Assembly (NCBI RefSeq): GCF_027925445.1 | Contig: NZ_AP027149.1 | Location: forward strand, 806,001-870,000 | Source of the DNA: Methylocystis bryophila | GTDB taxonomy: Bacteria > Pseudomonadota > Alphaproteobacteria > Rhizobiales > Beijerinckiaceae | Direction of reading: 5' to 3' | Length of the DNA: 64,000 bases | Part shown: positions 33,965 to 44,939 of the stretch, one piece after another | How the letters are laid out: each line of letters opens with the position of its first letter | How positions within the stretch are numbered: position 1 is the stretch's first letter | The notes under the pieces: generated by a model | What the model saw: only the letters and a program-made list of their open reading frames with translations | Told to the model about the DNA's origin: nothing | Database searches by the model: none | Translations under genes and position numbers: made by a program

Positions 33965-35116
33965 TTGTCCATTCCCTTCCGCCAAGCCATCAAGGTTGGC
34001 TCCTATCTCATTCGCCAGCAACTCGCCGGCCGTAAGCGCTTTCCGCTCGTCTTGATGATGGAGCCGCTGTTTCGCTGCAATCTCGCCTGCGCGGGCTGCG
34101 GCAAGATCGACTATCCCGACGAGATCCTGAACCGCAGGCTCAGCGTCGAGGACGCCCTCGCCTCCGTCGACGAATGCGGCGCTCCGATCGTCACGCTCGC
34201 CGGCGGCGAGCCGCTGCTGCATAAGGATCTCGCCCAGATCGTCGAAGGCATCATCGCGCGCAAGAAATTCGTCATCGTCTGCACCAACGCGCTGCTGCTC
34301 GCCAAGCGCATCGATCAGTTCAAGCCCAGCCCTTACTTCAACTGGTCTATTCATCTCGACGGCGACAAGGAGATGCATGACGCCGCCGTCTGCCAGGAGG
34401 GCGTCTACGAGCGCGCGATCGAGGCGATCAAGCTCGCCAAGTCCAAGGGCTTCCGCGTCACGACGAACTCGACCTTCTTCTCCAACACCGATCCGGCCCG
34501 GGCCGCGGCCTTCCTCGACGAGATCACGAAGCTCGGCGTCGAGAGCATGACGGTCTCACCGGGCTACGCCTATGAGCGCGCGCCGGATCAGACGCACTTC
34601 CTCAACCGCGCCCGCACCAAGGAGCTGTTCCGCGGCATATTCAAGCGCGGGCGCGGCGGACGCAACTGGCCCTTGCTGGGAACCGGGCTGTTCTTCGATT
34701 TTCTTGCGGGCAACGTCAGCTATCATTGCACGCCCTGGGGCATGCCGCTGCGCACGGTCTTTGGCTGGCAGCGCCCCTGCTATCTCCTGGGCGAGTCCTA
34801 TGCGCCGAGCTTCAAGGCGCTGATGGAGGAGACGGATTGGGACGCCTACGGCGTCGGCAATTACGAAAAATGCGCCGACTGCATGGTCCATTCCGGCTTC
34901 GAGGCGACCGCGGTCTCCGACATGTTCAAGCGCCCTTGGCGCGCGGCCTGGATCGCGCTTTTCGGGGTCAGGACCGAAGGGCCGATGGCGCCGGACATTC
35001 CGCTCGATCGGCAGCGTCCCGCCGAATATGTTTTCGACGCCAATGTCGCGACGCTGACGCAGCTTCGGGAGCACGAGGCCGCGCAGCGGGCCAAGCGCCC
35101 TCCCACGGCGGCCTGA
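33965..35116 (+). CDS. hpnH: Adenosyl-hopene transferase
   Basis: 383 residues from TTG 33965; AAGGA lies seven bases upstream and the start LSIPFRQAIKVGSY matches the family N-terminus. A radical SAM enzyme with the cluster motif C38-x3-C42-x2-C45 in FRCNLACAGCGK and the SAM-site GGEP at LAGGEPLLH. It joins the 5'-deoxyadenosyl radical to diploptene to make adenosylhopane, the first step to extended C35 hopanoids in the inner or outer membrane. Three further cysteines near the C-terminus (EKCADCMVHSGF and upstream) are typical. The phosphorylase for the next step (hpnG) lies 1.4 kb away, on the other strand. Confidence 0.93.
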   Translation: MSIPFRQAIKVGSYLIRQQLAGRKRFPLVLMMEPLFRCNLACAGCGKIDYPDEILNRRLSVEDALASVDECGAPIVTLAGGEPLLHKDLAQIVEGIIARKKFVIVCTNALLLAKRIDQFKPSPYFNWSIHLDGDKEMHDAAVCQEGVYERAIEAIKLAKSKGFRVTTNSTFFSNTDPARAAAFLDEITKLGVESMTVSPGYAYERAPDQTHFLNRARTKELFRGIFKRGRGGRNWPLLGTGLFFDFLAGNVSYHCTPWGMPLRTVFGWQRPCYLLGESYAPSFKALMEETDWDAYGVGNYEKCADCMVHSGFEATAVSDMFKRPWRAAWIALFGVRTEGPMAPDIPLDRQRPAEYVFDANVATLTQLREHEAAQRAKRPPTAA

Positions 35117-35184
35117 AGAAACGAAAGCGGCGATCGCTTTGACGACCGCCGCGCTCGAAACTCACAAAGGAAACGCGCCGGCGG

Positions 35185-35685
35185 CTAGTCGAAGATCGCG
35201 CCTGCGCGCTTCAGCTCCCATTGGGGCGCCCAGCCGGTGACGCCGCCGGAGGTGACGCGGCACCAGTGGCCGCGCCAGCTCGTGACGCAGGCGCCCTTAT
35301 TGACCGTCTTGCCCTGAGACACGATCCCGGTGACGGGCCAGTTGCGTCCCGGTCCCTTATGGATGTGAACCGACCACTTCGCGACGACGGGGGCGATAGC
35401 GACATTGCCGTGGCCCGCCGGAGCGAGCGTGGCGCCTTTCACAAAGCCCTTGACCTTGCCGTAGCGCACTTGGCACCAGCCCTGGTTCCAGCCGCCGTAG
35501 CAATTGACGACGTCGACATGCGCCCCCGCCGGGATTTGAGCGATCACCGGCCAGGAGGAGCCCGGACCCGAGAAAACCGTCGCCGGACTCGTCATGGCGT
35601 GTTTCGCCAGGGCGCTTCCCCCCGCGAGCAGCCCCGCGCCGGCGCATAGCGCCAGAAAGACCTTGATAGGCTTCGTAAGCTTCAT
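35185..35685 (-). CDS. SH3-domain periplasmic protein
   Basis: 166 residues from ATG 35685, set by GGGAGGAGAGC; the frame is open to 35718. KPIKVFLALCAGAGLLAGGS then ALAKHA is a signal peptide. Two bacterial SH3 modules follow: about 32-90 (VFSGPGSSWPVIAQIPAGAH, WCQVRYGKVKGFVKG) and about 105-160 (VHIHKGPGRNWPVTGIVSQG, WCRVTSGGVTGWAPQWEL). Such proteins bind peptidoglycan or partner proteins in the periplasm. It lies between the convergent hpnH and the divergent side of hpnG, with no obvious link to hopanoids. Confidence 0.85.
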   Translation of the reverse strand: MKLTKPIKVFLALCAGAGLLAGGSALAKHAMTSPATVFSGPGSSWPVIAQIPAGAHVDVVNCYGGWNQGWCQVRYGKVKGFVKGATLAPAGHGNVAIAPVVAKWSVHIHKGPGRNWPVTGIVSQGKTVNKGACVTSWRGHWCRVTSGGVTGWAPQWELKRAGAIFD

Positions 35686-35811
35686 GCTCTCCTCCCACTC
35701 GCGCGAGCGAACCCTCATCGTTCTTTTGTCGAGGCCGCGCTTTTTTCAACGAGTGGTTCTGCTCCTTGGTTCCACCTTGAATTGCGGAATTTTCGTAATC
35801 GCTGGCCGAGG

Positions 35812-36570
35812 TCACGAAAGCGCGAGGCGCAGCAGGGGCCCGATATGCGGCCCACAGCGCCCCAGTGTCCTAAACGCCGCCCCCGAGTCGAGCCCCGCGG
35901 CGATGAGGCCGAGGAGCTGACGCGGCTCGCGGCCGAGCTCCCGAAGAACCAGGGGCAAATCCACGGAGCCGTCGGCTCTCACCGCCTTCGCCGCGAGCGG
36001 CGGCAGCGCGCGCCCGGCCGGGTCGCTGACCACGCGCGCCGCCGCAAAGGGCAGGCCCCGCTGGCGTGCGAAGGCCGCCGCCAAATGCGACTCCATGTCG
36101 ACGGCGAGCGCGCCGCTCTCCCGGAAAAGGCGCGCCTTGCCCTCCGCCGTCATGATCGGCGCCTCGACTCCCGCGACGAGCCCCTCGCGCGCCGCCACGC
36201 CCGCTCCGGAGAAGCCTTCGATGAGCACCCGGACCAAGCCCGGCGAACAGGCGAACCGCTCGCTCTCGGCGACCACCCCGTTCGCGACGATCATCGTCCC
36301 GGGGGAGAGAGAAGGGTCGAGCCCGCCGGCGAGGCCGAAGCTCACAACAGCGGAAAAGGCCCCCTTCGCCCGTTCGTCGAGGGCGCGGCGCAGCAGGCCG
36401 GCGTCGGCGCCGCTGATCAGCGGAACGACGTCGGAGCCGAGCGCGGCCGCCTCGCGGACAAGGCCGGTGACGACGAGGACAGGAAGAGCGCCGGCGCCGG
36501 GCGACACGAGCGCCCTGCCGCGTCGCAGCTCCTGGGATCTCCGCCTGCCGTTGGATCGTTCTTCTGTCAT
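35812..36570 (-). CDS. hpnG: Hopanoid-associated phosphorylase
   Basis: 252 residues from ATG 36570, which overlaps the stop of the peptidase gene (ATGA), so it is translationally coupled. It belongs to the purine nucleoside phosphorylase/MTA-SAH nucleosidase superfamily: VVSFGLAGGLDPSLSPGTM, then ALAVDMESHLAAAFARQRGL with the ribose-binding ME pair, then AARVVSDPAGRALPP. HpnG removes adenine from adenosylhopane to give ribosylhopane, following HpnH. A purely purine-salvage role is possible by sequence alone, but hpnH nearby makes HpnG the better call. Last gene of the yjgN-M48-hpnG operon. Confidence 0.85.
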   Translation of the reverse strand: MTEERSNGRRRSQELRRGRALVSPGAGALPVLVVTGLVREAAALGSDVVPLISGADAGLLRRALDERAKGAFSAVVSFGLAGGLDPSLSPGTMIVANGVVAESERFACSPGLVRVLIEGFSGAGVAAREGLVAGVEAPIMTAEGKARLFRESGALAVDMESHLAAAFARQRGLPFAAARVVSDPAGRALPPLAAKAVRADGSVDLPLVLRELGREPRQLLGLIAAGLDSGAAFRTLGRCGPHIGPLLRLALS

Positions 36571-37730
36571 TGTCGGGCGCCTAGCTTGGCGAGGATCAAA
36601 GATGCAGCGGCGAGGTCGTTCTCGAAGGCGGCTTTCCCCCTCCCGGCGCAAATCCCCTTTAGCGCGCTCCATTCTTCGTCGCTGAGCAACGGCGGACTCC
36701 TCGCTCCCTTGTCCTGAGCCGCAAGCGCCTGGAGCCGCTCCTCGCTCAACGGATGGTCATGCAGGATCGTGAATGCGCCGTTCTCCTCCGGACCGGTTAT
36801 CCGCAGCAGCAGCTCGCCCAAGGGCTTCGCCGGGCGTCCGAGCCTTGCGAGCGCCTGCGCGGCAAAGGCGTCGGCCGCGGCTTCTGTCTCTCGGGAGTGG
36901 GAGGCGAAGAACAATTCTTTTCCGGCGAAGACGAGCGCGCCGCCGCCGGTCACGTCGCCGAACAGCAGCCCGATGAGATAGGCGCCGCCGCCATTGGCGA
37001 TCATCCGTCGCACATGGTCGCGATGCTGAAGGTGTCCGAGCTCATGCGCGAGCACGCCAACGACCTCGTCCTGGTTCTGCGCCTTGGCCAGGAGACCGGA
37101 AAGCAGAAAGACGCTCCCGCCCGGCAAAGCGAAGGCGTTCGGCGTTTTGGAGGAATAAGCGACGATGTTTGCCGGCATGCGCAGATCGGCGGCGGCTTGC
37201 AGCTTCTCCGACAGCTTGCGCAACGCCGCGACGCCGGACGGCGCCGTGCAGCGCGCGCCGGGGACGATGGCGCGCAACTGATTCTCCGCGACCCGTCCGA
37301 GCCTTTGCTCCAGCGCGAGCGGAATGTGATCGGCGATCACGTCAGCGGCGTATGGCACGCCGAAGAAGAGGAGGCCCAGGATCGAGCCCACCGCGGCGAG
37401 CGACCACAGCACGATCTTGCGCGACGACACGTCGCCCGGATCGGCGCCATCGAGCGCCGGACACAGCGCGGCGAGGCGGATCTTCGCGTCCGGATCGCTG
37501 AGCTGGAGCCGCGCGAGCTCGGGCGCGCTCGTCGCGCGTAGCCGCAGCGCGTCATCTCCGGCCGGGGCGCGCCGCATTTCGGCGTAAGGCCAGGCGGCGA
37601 CCCTCGCGCCCTCCGCGACGATCTCGAGCGCGTCCTCGCCGAAGACCAGCGTCACCGCGCGCTTCTTGTTCACGACGCCGTCGAAGTAGATCGCGCGGGT
37701 CGCCTCGGGGGGCGGCGGGGCGTCGCTCAT
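36567..37730 (-). CDS. M48-family metallopeptidase
   Basis: 387 residues. A cytoplasmic N-terminal part of about 100 residues is followed by one transmembrane segment (KIVLWSLAAVGSILGLLFFG) and the peptidase domain with the zinc motif AHELGHLQHRDH (His229, Glu230, His233) and the third ligand in SRETEAAADAFA. FALPGGSVFLLSGLL is the typical M48 N-terminal strand. It resembles the BepA/YfgC type, which degrade or rescue misassembled envelope proteins; the lack of a signal peptide and TPR region is a difference. Its start follows the YjgN stop by nine bases, so the two form an operon. Confidence 0.88.
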   Translation of the reverse strand: MSDAPPPPEATRAIYFDGVVNKKRAVTLVFGEDALEIVAEGARVAAWPYAEMRRAPAGDDALRLRATSAPELARLQLSDPDAKIRLAALCPALDGADPGDVSSRKIVLWSLAAVGSILGLLFFGVPYAADVIADHIPLALEQRLGRVAENQLRAIVPGARCTAPSGVAALRKLSEKLQAAADLRMPANIVAYSSKTPNAFALPGGSVFLLSGLLAKAQNQDEVVGVLAHELGHLQHRDHVRRMIANGGGAYLIGLLFGDVTGGGALVFAGKELFFASHSRETEAAADAFAAQALARLGRPAKPLGELLLRITGPEENGAFTILHDHPLSEERLQALAAQDKGARSPPLLSDEEWSALKGICAGRGKAAFENDLAAASLILAKLGARQ

Positions 37731-37739
37731 GAGCCGCCC

Positions 37740-38963
37740 TTAGAATCCGGCGATGTCGAAACTGTCCATCAGCCCTTCGCCGATGGCGTCGGCTGTCGTC
37801 TCGCGCGCCTTCACCTCGCGGGCGGCGTCAAGCCCATGCAGGGTCAGCGAGAGGATGACGAGCTTCCAGACGCGCTGGACGAAATAGATGCGCCACAGGA
37901 CGCCCATGGCGAGCAAAAGCAGCAGGTACCAGCCGATGATCGTGGCTATGAAGGCGGGATGCGGCCCGCTTTTTGACCCCAGCGCATCGAAATTAACGAC
38001 GCCGAAATGAGCGAGCGCGAAAGAGACTCCGGCGAGCAGCGCGACGCCGAGTAGCAGCGTGAGCACAGCCCAGCCGATAAACTTCCAGTAGTTGCCGATC
38101 AGCGCCCAGGTCCTGAGATCGCTGGTCGCGCCGACATTGCCGATGCGCACGCCCTCAACCCACCACCGCCACTGGATGGCCTTGTAGGCGCCGTAGAAGA
38201 AGACGGCGACGAGCCCCAGGACGAGCATCGAGAGCCCGCCCAAAGCCGCGGCGCCGGCATGGGGCTTAGCGCCGTGCCCTTCCCCTGAATTGGCAACCCC
38301 GCCAAGCAACACGATCCACAATACCACCCCGACCACTCCGACGAGCCAAATCCACGAGCCGCGCTTGAAGAAATCCCAGCCGCGCCCGACGAAGCTTCCC
38401 TGCAGATCGCCGTATAGAGTGTTGCGCATTTTGTAGCGCTCGAGCGCCGCGGCGGCCCAAGGCAAGGCCAGACCGAGCGTCGCGATGACCGCCGCGCCCC
38501 AAAGCATCGCGCGCCAGGAATAGGCCCAGCCCGATCCGCCCATGCCGAAGCGCAGCCCGCGCCAGGCGGTGCGGTGCAGCCGGTAGCGTCGCGCGCGATA
38601 GAGAGCGAACTGCCCGAAGGCGATGAAGAAGAGCACGAGCGGCAGGGAGGCGAACGCCTTGTAGCTTTCCGCGGCGAGCCCGAGCAGGAGATAGGCGATG
38701 TAGATCGGCGCGAGGATCGCCAGCGCGAAGAGAAAGCCGTAGAGCAGCTCGCGCCCCGTGCCGAGATACTCCAAGGGATCTCCGCCGAGGATCGTTGCGC
38801 CCCAGAGATGTTGGCGGATGCGAGTCGCAAGCCAGAAGCGGTAGAAGCCCGCGGTGGCGAGCTCCAGCAGCGCCCCTTTGGTGACGAGACGGCGGAATTC
38901 CGCGTCTTCGCCAGTGAAGCGCGCCCGCTCCTCTTGGAGCGGCGGGGCGACGGGATCGTGCAT
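37740..38963 (-). CDS. YjgN-family (DUF898) membrane protein
   Basis: 407 residues from ATG 38963; the long upstream extension to 39197 overlaps the clpB promoter and is not protein-like. FTGEDAEFRRLVTKGALLEL then ATAGFYRFWLATRIRQHLWG is the DUF898 repeat signature, and its partial repeat WRWWVEGVRIGNVGATSD recurs near residue 270. Six or more transmembrane segments (LYGFLFALAILAPIYIAYLL; IWLVGVVGVVLWIVLLGG; FIGWAVLTLLLGVALLAG; FIATIIGWYLLLLLAMGVL). E. coli YjgN is uncharacterised. In many bacteria it precedes an M48 peptidase gene, as here. Confidence 0.88.
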   Translation of the reverse strand: MHDPVAPPLQEERARFTGEDAEFRRLVTKGALLELATAGFYRFWLATRIRQHLWGATILGGDPLEYLGTGRELLYGFLFALAILAPIYIAYLLLGLAAESYKAFASLPLVLFFIAFGQFALYRARRYRLHRTAWRGLRFGMGGSGWAYSWRAMLWGAAVIATLGLALPWAAAALERYKMRNTLYGDLQGSFVGRGWDFFKRGSWIWLVGVVGVVLWIVLLGGVANSGEGHGAKPHAGAAALGGLSMLVLGLVAVFFYGAYKAIQWRWWVEGVRIGNVGATSDLRTWALIGNYWKFIGWAVLTLLLGVALLAGVSFALAHFGVVNFDALGSKSGPHPAFIATIIGWYLLLLLAMGVLWRIYFVQRVWKLVILSLTLHGLDAAREVKARETTADAIGEGLMDSFDIAGF

Positions 38964-39133
38964 TTCCGAAAGCCTTTCGAACGGCGTCTCATGCGTGACC
39001 CGCGTCGCTCGGCGTTGGCCTGGAGCTTCGCACTCCTTATCCCGGGCCGCATCGTCCAAGACGTTACGCCGCGAGCTTCGCCGGCTCAAGGGCCGGCCTG
39101 GGCTTTCTCGCCCGGCGCGACGCTTCGCCCCCC

Positions 39134-39160
39134 TTTGAAACCACGAAACCGCTCCCATAT
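39134..39160 (+). promoter_or_regulatory. Sigma-32 (RpoH)-like promoter of clpB
   Basis: TTTGAAA (39134-39140), a 13-base spacer and CCCATAT (39154-39160) match the heat-shock consensus CTTGAAA-N13-17-CCCATNT closely. Transcription would start near 39167, about 30 bases before the clpB ATG, with GGAGA as ribosome site. Confidence 0.65.
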
Positions 39161-39196
39161 CGCGCTTAAGACCCCGCTCTCTATTCAGGAGACCCA

Positions 39197-41821
<2,625 letters not shown>

Positions 41822-41868
41822 GGCGGCGCAAACCGATCTCTCGGTCAGGCTGAGATCCGTCAAATCAT

Positions 41869-41892
41869 CGGGGGCGACGCCTGTCGCCCCCG
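41869..41892 (+). terminator. Hairpin downstream of clpB
   Basis: CGGGGGCGAC (41869-41878), loop GCCT and the exact complement GTCGCCCCCG (41883-41892): a ten-pair GC-rich stem 48 bases after the stop. No T-run follows, so it is a weak intrinsic terminator or 3' stabiliser. Confidence 0.55.
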
Positions 41893-42103
41893 CAAATCGA
41901 TCCTCATCTTTGCGCTTCGCGCCGTCTCAACGACGCCGGCTGCGTCGGATTAGCATGATCTAGACGTCAAGAGTCGCTACGTACGGTTCAGCCGATATTG
42001 TCCACGCCGCCCTCGCCTCCAGTTTTATTCTCGCTCAGCAGGAAGAAAACACGCGGTCGCGTGAATATGTTCCTGCAAAGATCATGAGCAGATGGGGCGA
42101 GCC

Positions 42104-42286
42104 ATGGGCAATCTTCTCTACTGGGCCGTGATGTTTTTGATCGTCGGCATCATCGCGGCGGCGTTCGGCTTCGGCGGGGCTGCGGGAACCGCGGTGGAAG
42201 CAGCGAGGATCCTGTTCTGGGTGGCTGTCGTGTTGTTCGTCATCTCGCTGATTGGGGGCCTTGTGGGACGAGGAAGAAGCCTCTGA
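42104..42286 (+). CDS. DUF1328 small membrane protein (YtjA-like)
   Basis: 60 residues from ATG 42104 (MGNLLYWAVMFLIVGIIAAA), with GGGGCGAG upstream; ATG 42092 is in frame but less good. Two transmembrane helices: YWAVMFLIVGIIAAAFGFGG and ARILFWVAVVLFVISLIGGL. The family is ubiquitous in alphaproteobacteria and stress-related in expression, with no known function. A terminator-like hairpin follows at 42300. Confidence 0.88.
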   Translation: MGNLLYWAVMFLIVGIIAAAFGFGGAAGTAVEAARILFWVAVVLFVISLIGGLVGRGRSL

Positions 42287-42299
42287 CCACGGGAGGCGG

Positions 42300-42334
42300 A
42301 AACAGGCGGCGCCGACAAGGCGCGTCGCCTGTTT
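42300..42334 (+). terminator. Terminator-like hairpin after DUF1328 gene
   Basis: AAACAGGCG (42300-42308) pairs with CGCCTGTTT (42326-42334), extended by an inner GCGCC/GGCGC stem, and the right arm ends in TTT. It begins 14 bases after the stop codon. Confidence 0.55.
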
Positions 42335-42527
42335 CGCGCATTTTCTGCCAAATAAGCGGGCGCCTGAGCGGAGCGTTTTGCTCGCCGCTTCAGCGGAAAT
42401 CTTCGCTGCGCGGGGCACTTCACTTTTCGTCTCGATGCTCTATTTAGTCTAGACGCGAGCTTGGCTTGGCAATGGGCCGATCTCGATCCTCCGCATTCTC
42501 GACTTAACAGGACTCGTTCAGCCCGCC

Positions 42528-42920
42528 ATGTATGTCGCGATCACCCATGACATCCAGGTCACTGCAATCCCGGACTTCCTGTTGGATCGCTCGGACCCCG
42601 CGCAAGACCGCTACTTCTGGACCTATACGATCGAGATCGCCAATCTGGGGCGACGCCGCGTGCAGCTCCTGACGCGCCACTGGGTCATTATCGACGCCTT
42701 CGGCCGCAAGGAGGAGGTGCGGGGGCCGGGAGTCATCGGCGAGCAGCCGGTGCTGGAGCCAGGCGAAACCTATCGCTATCATTCCTTCTGCCCTCTCACG
42801 ACGCCCTCGGGCCTCATGAAAGGCAGCTATCGCATGGTCGACGACGCGGGCGAGAGCTTTGACGTCGAGGTGCCGGCTTTCTCGCTCGACAGCCCGCTGT
42901 CGAAGCCGACGCTCAACTAG
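42528..42920 (+). CDS. apaG: ApaG domain protein
   Basis: 130 residues, standard length. HDIQVTAIPDFLLDRSDPAQ at the start, then YFWTYTIEIANLGRRRVQLL, TRHWVIIDAFGRKEEVRGPG, VIGEQPVLEPGETYRYHSFC: all core ApaG strands (fibronectin-III-like fold) are intact. ApaG is linked to cobalt/magnesium tolerance and Ap4A metabolism, but its biochemical role is unsettled. argE starts seven bases after its stop, so the two are co-transcribed. Confidence 0.93.
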   Translation: MYVAITHDIQVTAIPDFLLDRSDPAQDRYFWTYTIEIANLGRRRVQLLTRHWVIIDAFGRKEEVRGPGVIGEQPVLEPGETYRYHSFCPLTTPSGLMKGSYRMVDDAGESFDVEVPAFSLDSPLSKPTLN

Positions 42921-42927
42921 GCCCCAG

Positions 42928-44082
42928 ATGTCGCGTCTCGAATCGGTCATCGCTCTGACCGAAAGGCTTGTCTCGTTCGACACGGAAAGCGCCAAGAGCA
43001 ATCTCGATCTCATCGCTGACGTCGAAGCTTATCTGCGCGAGCAGGGCGTCTCCTTCGTCCGTATCCCGAACGCCGCGGGCGACAAGGCCGCGCTCTTTGC
43101 GACGATCGGTCCCCATGTCGAGGGCGGCGTGCTGCTTTCGGGCCACACAGACGTTGTGCCCGTGACGGGCCAAGCGTGGAGCGCCGATCCTTTCAAGCTC
43201 CGGCGTGAAGGCGAGCGGCTCATCGGGCGCGGCGCGGTCGATATGAAGGGCTTCGACGCCGTTTGTCTCGCGATGATCCCCGAGTTCAAGGCGGCGGCGC
43301 TCAAGCGCCCGATCCACATTCTCCTGAGCTACGATGAGGAGACGACCTGCGTCGGACCGATCGACGCCATCCGGCGCTTTGGTCATGACCTGCCGCAGCC
43401 TGGGGCGGTCATCGTCGGAGAGCCGACGTCGATGCAGGTGGCGGACGCCCATAAAAGCGTCACGACTTATACGACGCATGTGCGCGGCTTCGAGGTCCAT
43501 TCCGCCAATCTGCACACAGGCGTGAGCGCGGTTCACGTCGCCTGCAGGTTGGTCTGCGAGCTGGAGCGGATCGGCGCCGCGCTTCGCGAGGAGGGCGACC
43601 CGTCGGGCCGCTTCGATCCGCCCTATTCGAGCATCCATGTCGGGGTGATTTCAGGGGGCACGGCGCGCAATATCGTCGCGCGCGATTGCGCCTTCAATTG
43701 GGAGTTTCGCGGCCTCCCGCAGGCGCCGATGCATCTCGCTCAGCAGCGGCTGGCCGCCTTTGTCGAGACTTTGGCGCCGCAGTTCGCCGCTTTCCCTGGG
43801 ACGGGCGTTGAGACGATCACGGAGGCCGAAGTGCCGGGCCTCGCCCCGCAGCCCGGGTCGGGGGCGGAGGTTCTCGCCCTGCGGCTCGCCAGGGCGAATC
43901 GGACGATCTCCGTTCCCTATGCCTCCGAGGCGGGACGCTTCCAGCGCGGCGGAACGCCCGCCGTCATCTGCGGCCCAGGCCGCATAGACGAGGCGCATCA
44001 GCCGGATGAATTCATCGAGATCGCGCAGCTTGCGGCCTGCGTCGATTTCATGCGCGGGCTCGTGCGCGAGCTTTCGGCTTGA
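42928..44082 (+). CDS. argE: Acetylornithine deacetylase
   Basis: 384 residues from ATG 42928; the longer frame to 42859 overlaps apaG. M20-family zinc peptidase fold: LLSGHTDVVPVTGQAW with the first metal ligand, the catalytic Asp two residues later (HTD), GRGAVDMKGFDAV with the bridging Asp, SYDEETTCVG with the general-base Glu pair, and a dimerisation domain (about 180-290; TYTTHVRGFEVHSANLHTGV). It hydrolyses N-acetylornithine in arginine synthesis. FQRGGTPAVICGPGRIDEAH is the last ligand region. Confidence 0.93.
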   Translation: MSRLESVIALTERLVSFDTESAKSNLDLIADVEAYLREQGVSFVRIPNAAGDKAALFATIGPHVEGGVLLSGHTDVVPVTGQAWSADPFKLRREGERLIGRGAVDMKGFDAVCLAMIPEFKAAALKRPIHILLSYDEETTCVGPIDAIRRFGHDLPQPGAVIVGEPTSMQVADAHKSVTTYTTHVRGFEVHSANLHTGVSAVHVACRLVCELERIGAALREEGDPSGRFDPPYSSIHVGVISGGTARNIVARDCAFNWEFRGLPQAPMHLAQQRLAAFVETLAPQFAAFPGTGVETITEAEVPGLAPQPGSGAEVLALRLARANRTISVPYASEAGRFQRGGTPAVICGPGRIDEAHQPDEFIEIAQLAACVDFMRGLVRELSA

Positions 44083-44129
44083 AGGACTTCTCGGGTTGGG
44101 CCGAGGACAAGGCCTAAGGGTTAGATGCA

Positions 44130-44921
44130 ATGTGCATTACAGTGGAGAGAGCCCACTTTGAGCAGCTAATTCGCGACATACGAGAAAAGATATCAATTCT
44201 CCGGCAAAGCGCACCGGAGCGGGGCAGCGAGTTCTTGCTGAGCTTGGAGCCAAGCTACGCCGAAGCAGCTATAGTGTTCAGAGACTTTCCAAAGGCCCAC
44301 GGAAATATCATACAAAGGGCCGTCGGAATGGCGCTTGCTGGCCACGTGGGCGGTCTGTCAAAAACTGAAGCGCGATTTTCGTTCCTCTCAGGAGTATCGG
44401 TCTCGGTTGACAACTTCTTTCTTTCAGCCACCGGCAAAATCTATCTCTTTGAGACGAAGCGAGACATAGCCAATGTACGTGACGCCTTAAAGGTTGAGGC
44501 GACGCGTAATATGAAGGAGGTCGCGGCTGGCCTTGAGTCATATGTCACCGCAAAGACGGGCCGCTTATTGCGCCATCCGATAGAATGCGCTTTCTTCAGT
44601 TATGTCGATGACGAAGCGCCACGCCCAATCCGGCTGAATGTTGGGTCTCCCACTGCTCCCTCCTACGTTGATATGCCTGTATACGGTCGCACTGAAATGA
44701 ATGCCCTTATTGGCGACTGCTTCGGAATGTTCCTTGACTGTTTCGACGATTTTGTCGGTCAAGAGGTCGGCCAAAACATACCGGGCGTCAGACTGCGCGG
44801 TGAAAAGCAGTTGGACGTTAATCCTCTTCGTCGAGGGGTTTTGGGCAGCACCGACGAGGGTATCATTTTCTTTGGGAGTGCGGGCTGTGTGAGTCCGTCG
44901 GCCGACGACATCTTGTCTTAA
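44130..44921 (+). CDS. Unknown protein with PD-(D/E)XK-like nuclease motif (gene 1 of pair)
   Basis: 263 residues, no family recognised. The central segment SVDNFFLSATGKIYLFETKR has Asp94, then thirteen residues, then Glu108-x-Lys110, the D-x(n)-ExK core of restriction-endonuclease-like folds; the preceding helix (HGNIIQRAVGMALAGHVGGL) and the following helix (LKVEATRNMKEVAAGLESYV) fit that fold. The rest is a mixed C-terminal domain. GC is near one half by eye, well below argE and dksA, so it looks transferred. The next gene starts 18 bp downstream behind AAAAGGA, so they form an operon. A nuclease role is an inference; an inactive fold is also possible. Confidence 0.6.
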   Translation: MCITVERAHFEQLIRDIREKISILRQSAPERGSEFLLSLEPSYAEAAIVFRDFPKAHGNIIQRAVGMALAGHVGGLSKTEARFSFLSGVSVSVDNFFLSATGKIYLFETKRDIANVRDALKVEATRNMKEVAAGLESYVTAKTGRLLRHPIECAFFSYVDDEAPRPIRLNVGSPTAPSYVDMPVYGRTEMNALIGDCFGMFLDCFDDFVGQEVGQNIPGVRLRGEKQLDVNPLRRGVLGSTDEGIIFFGSAGCVSPSADDILS

Positions 44922-44939
44922 TAAAAGGATTCGCACCAA

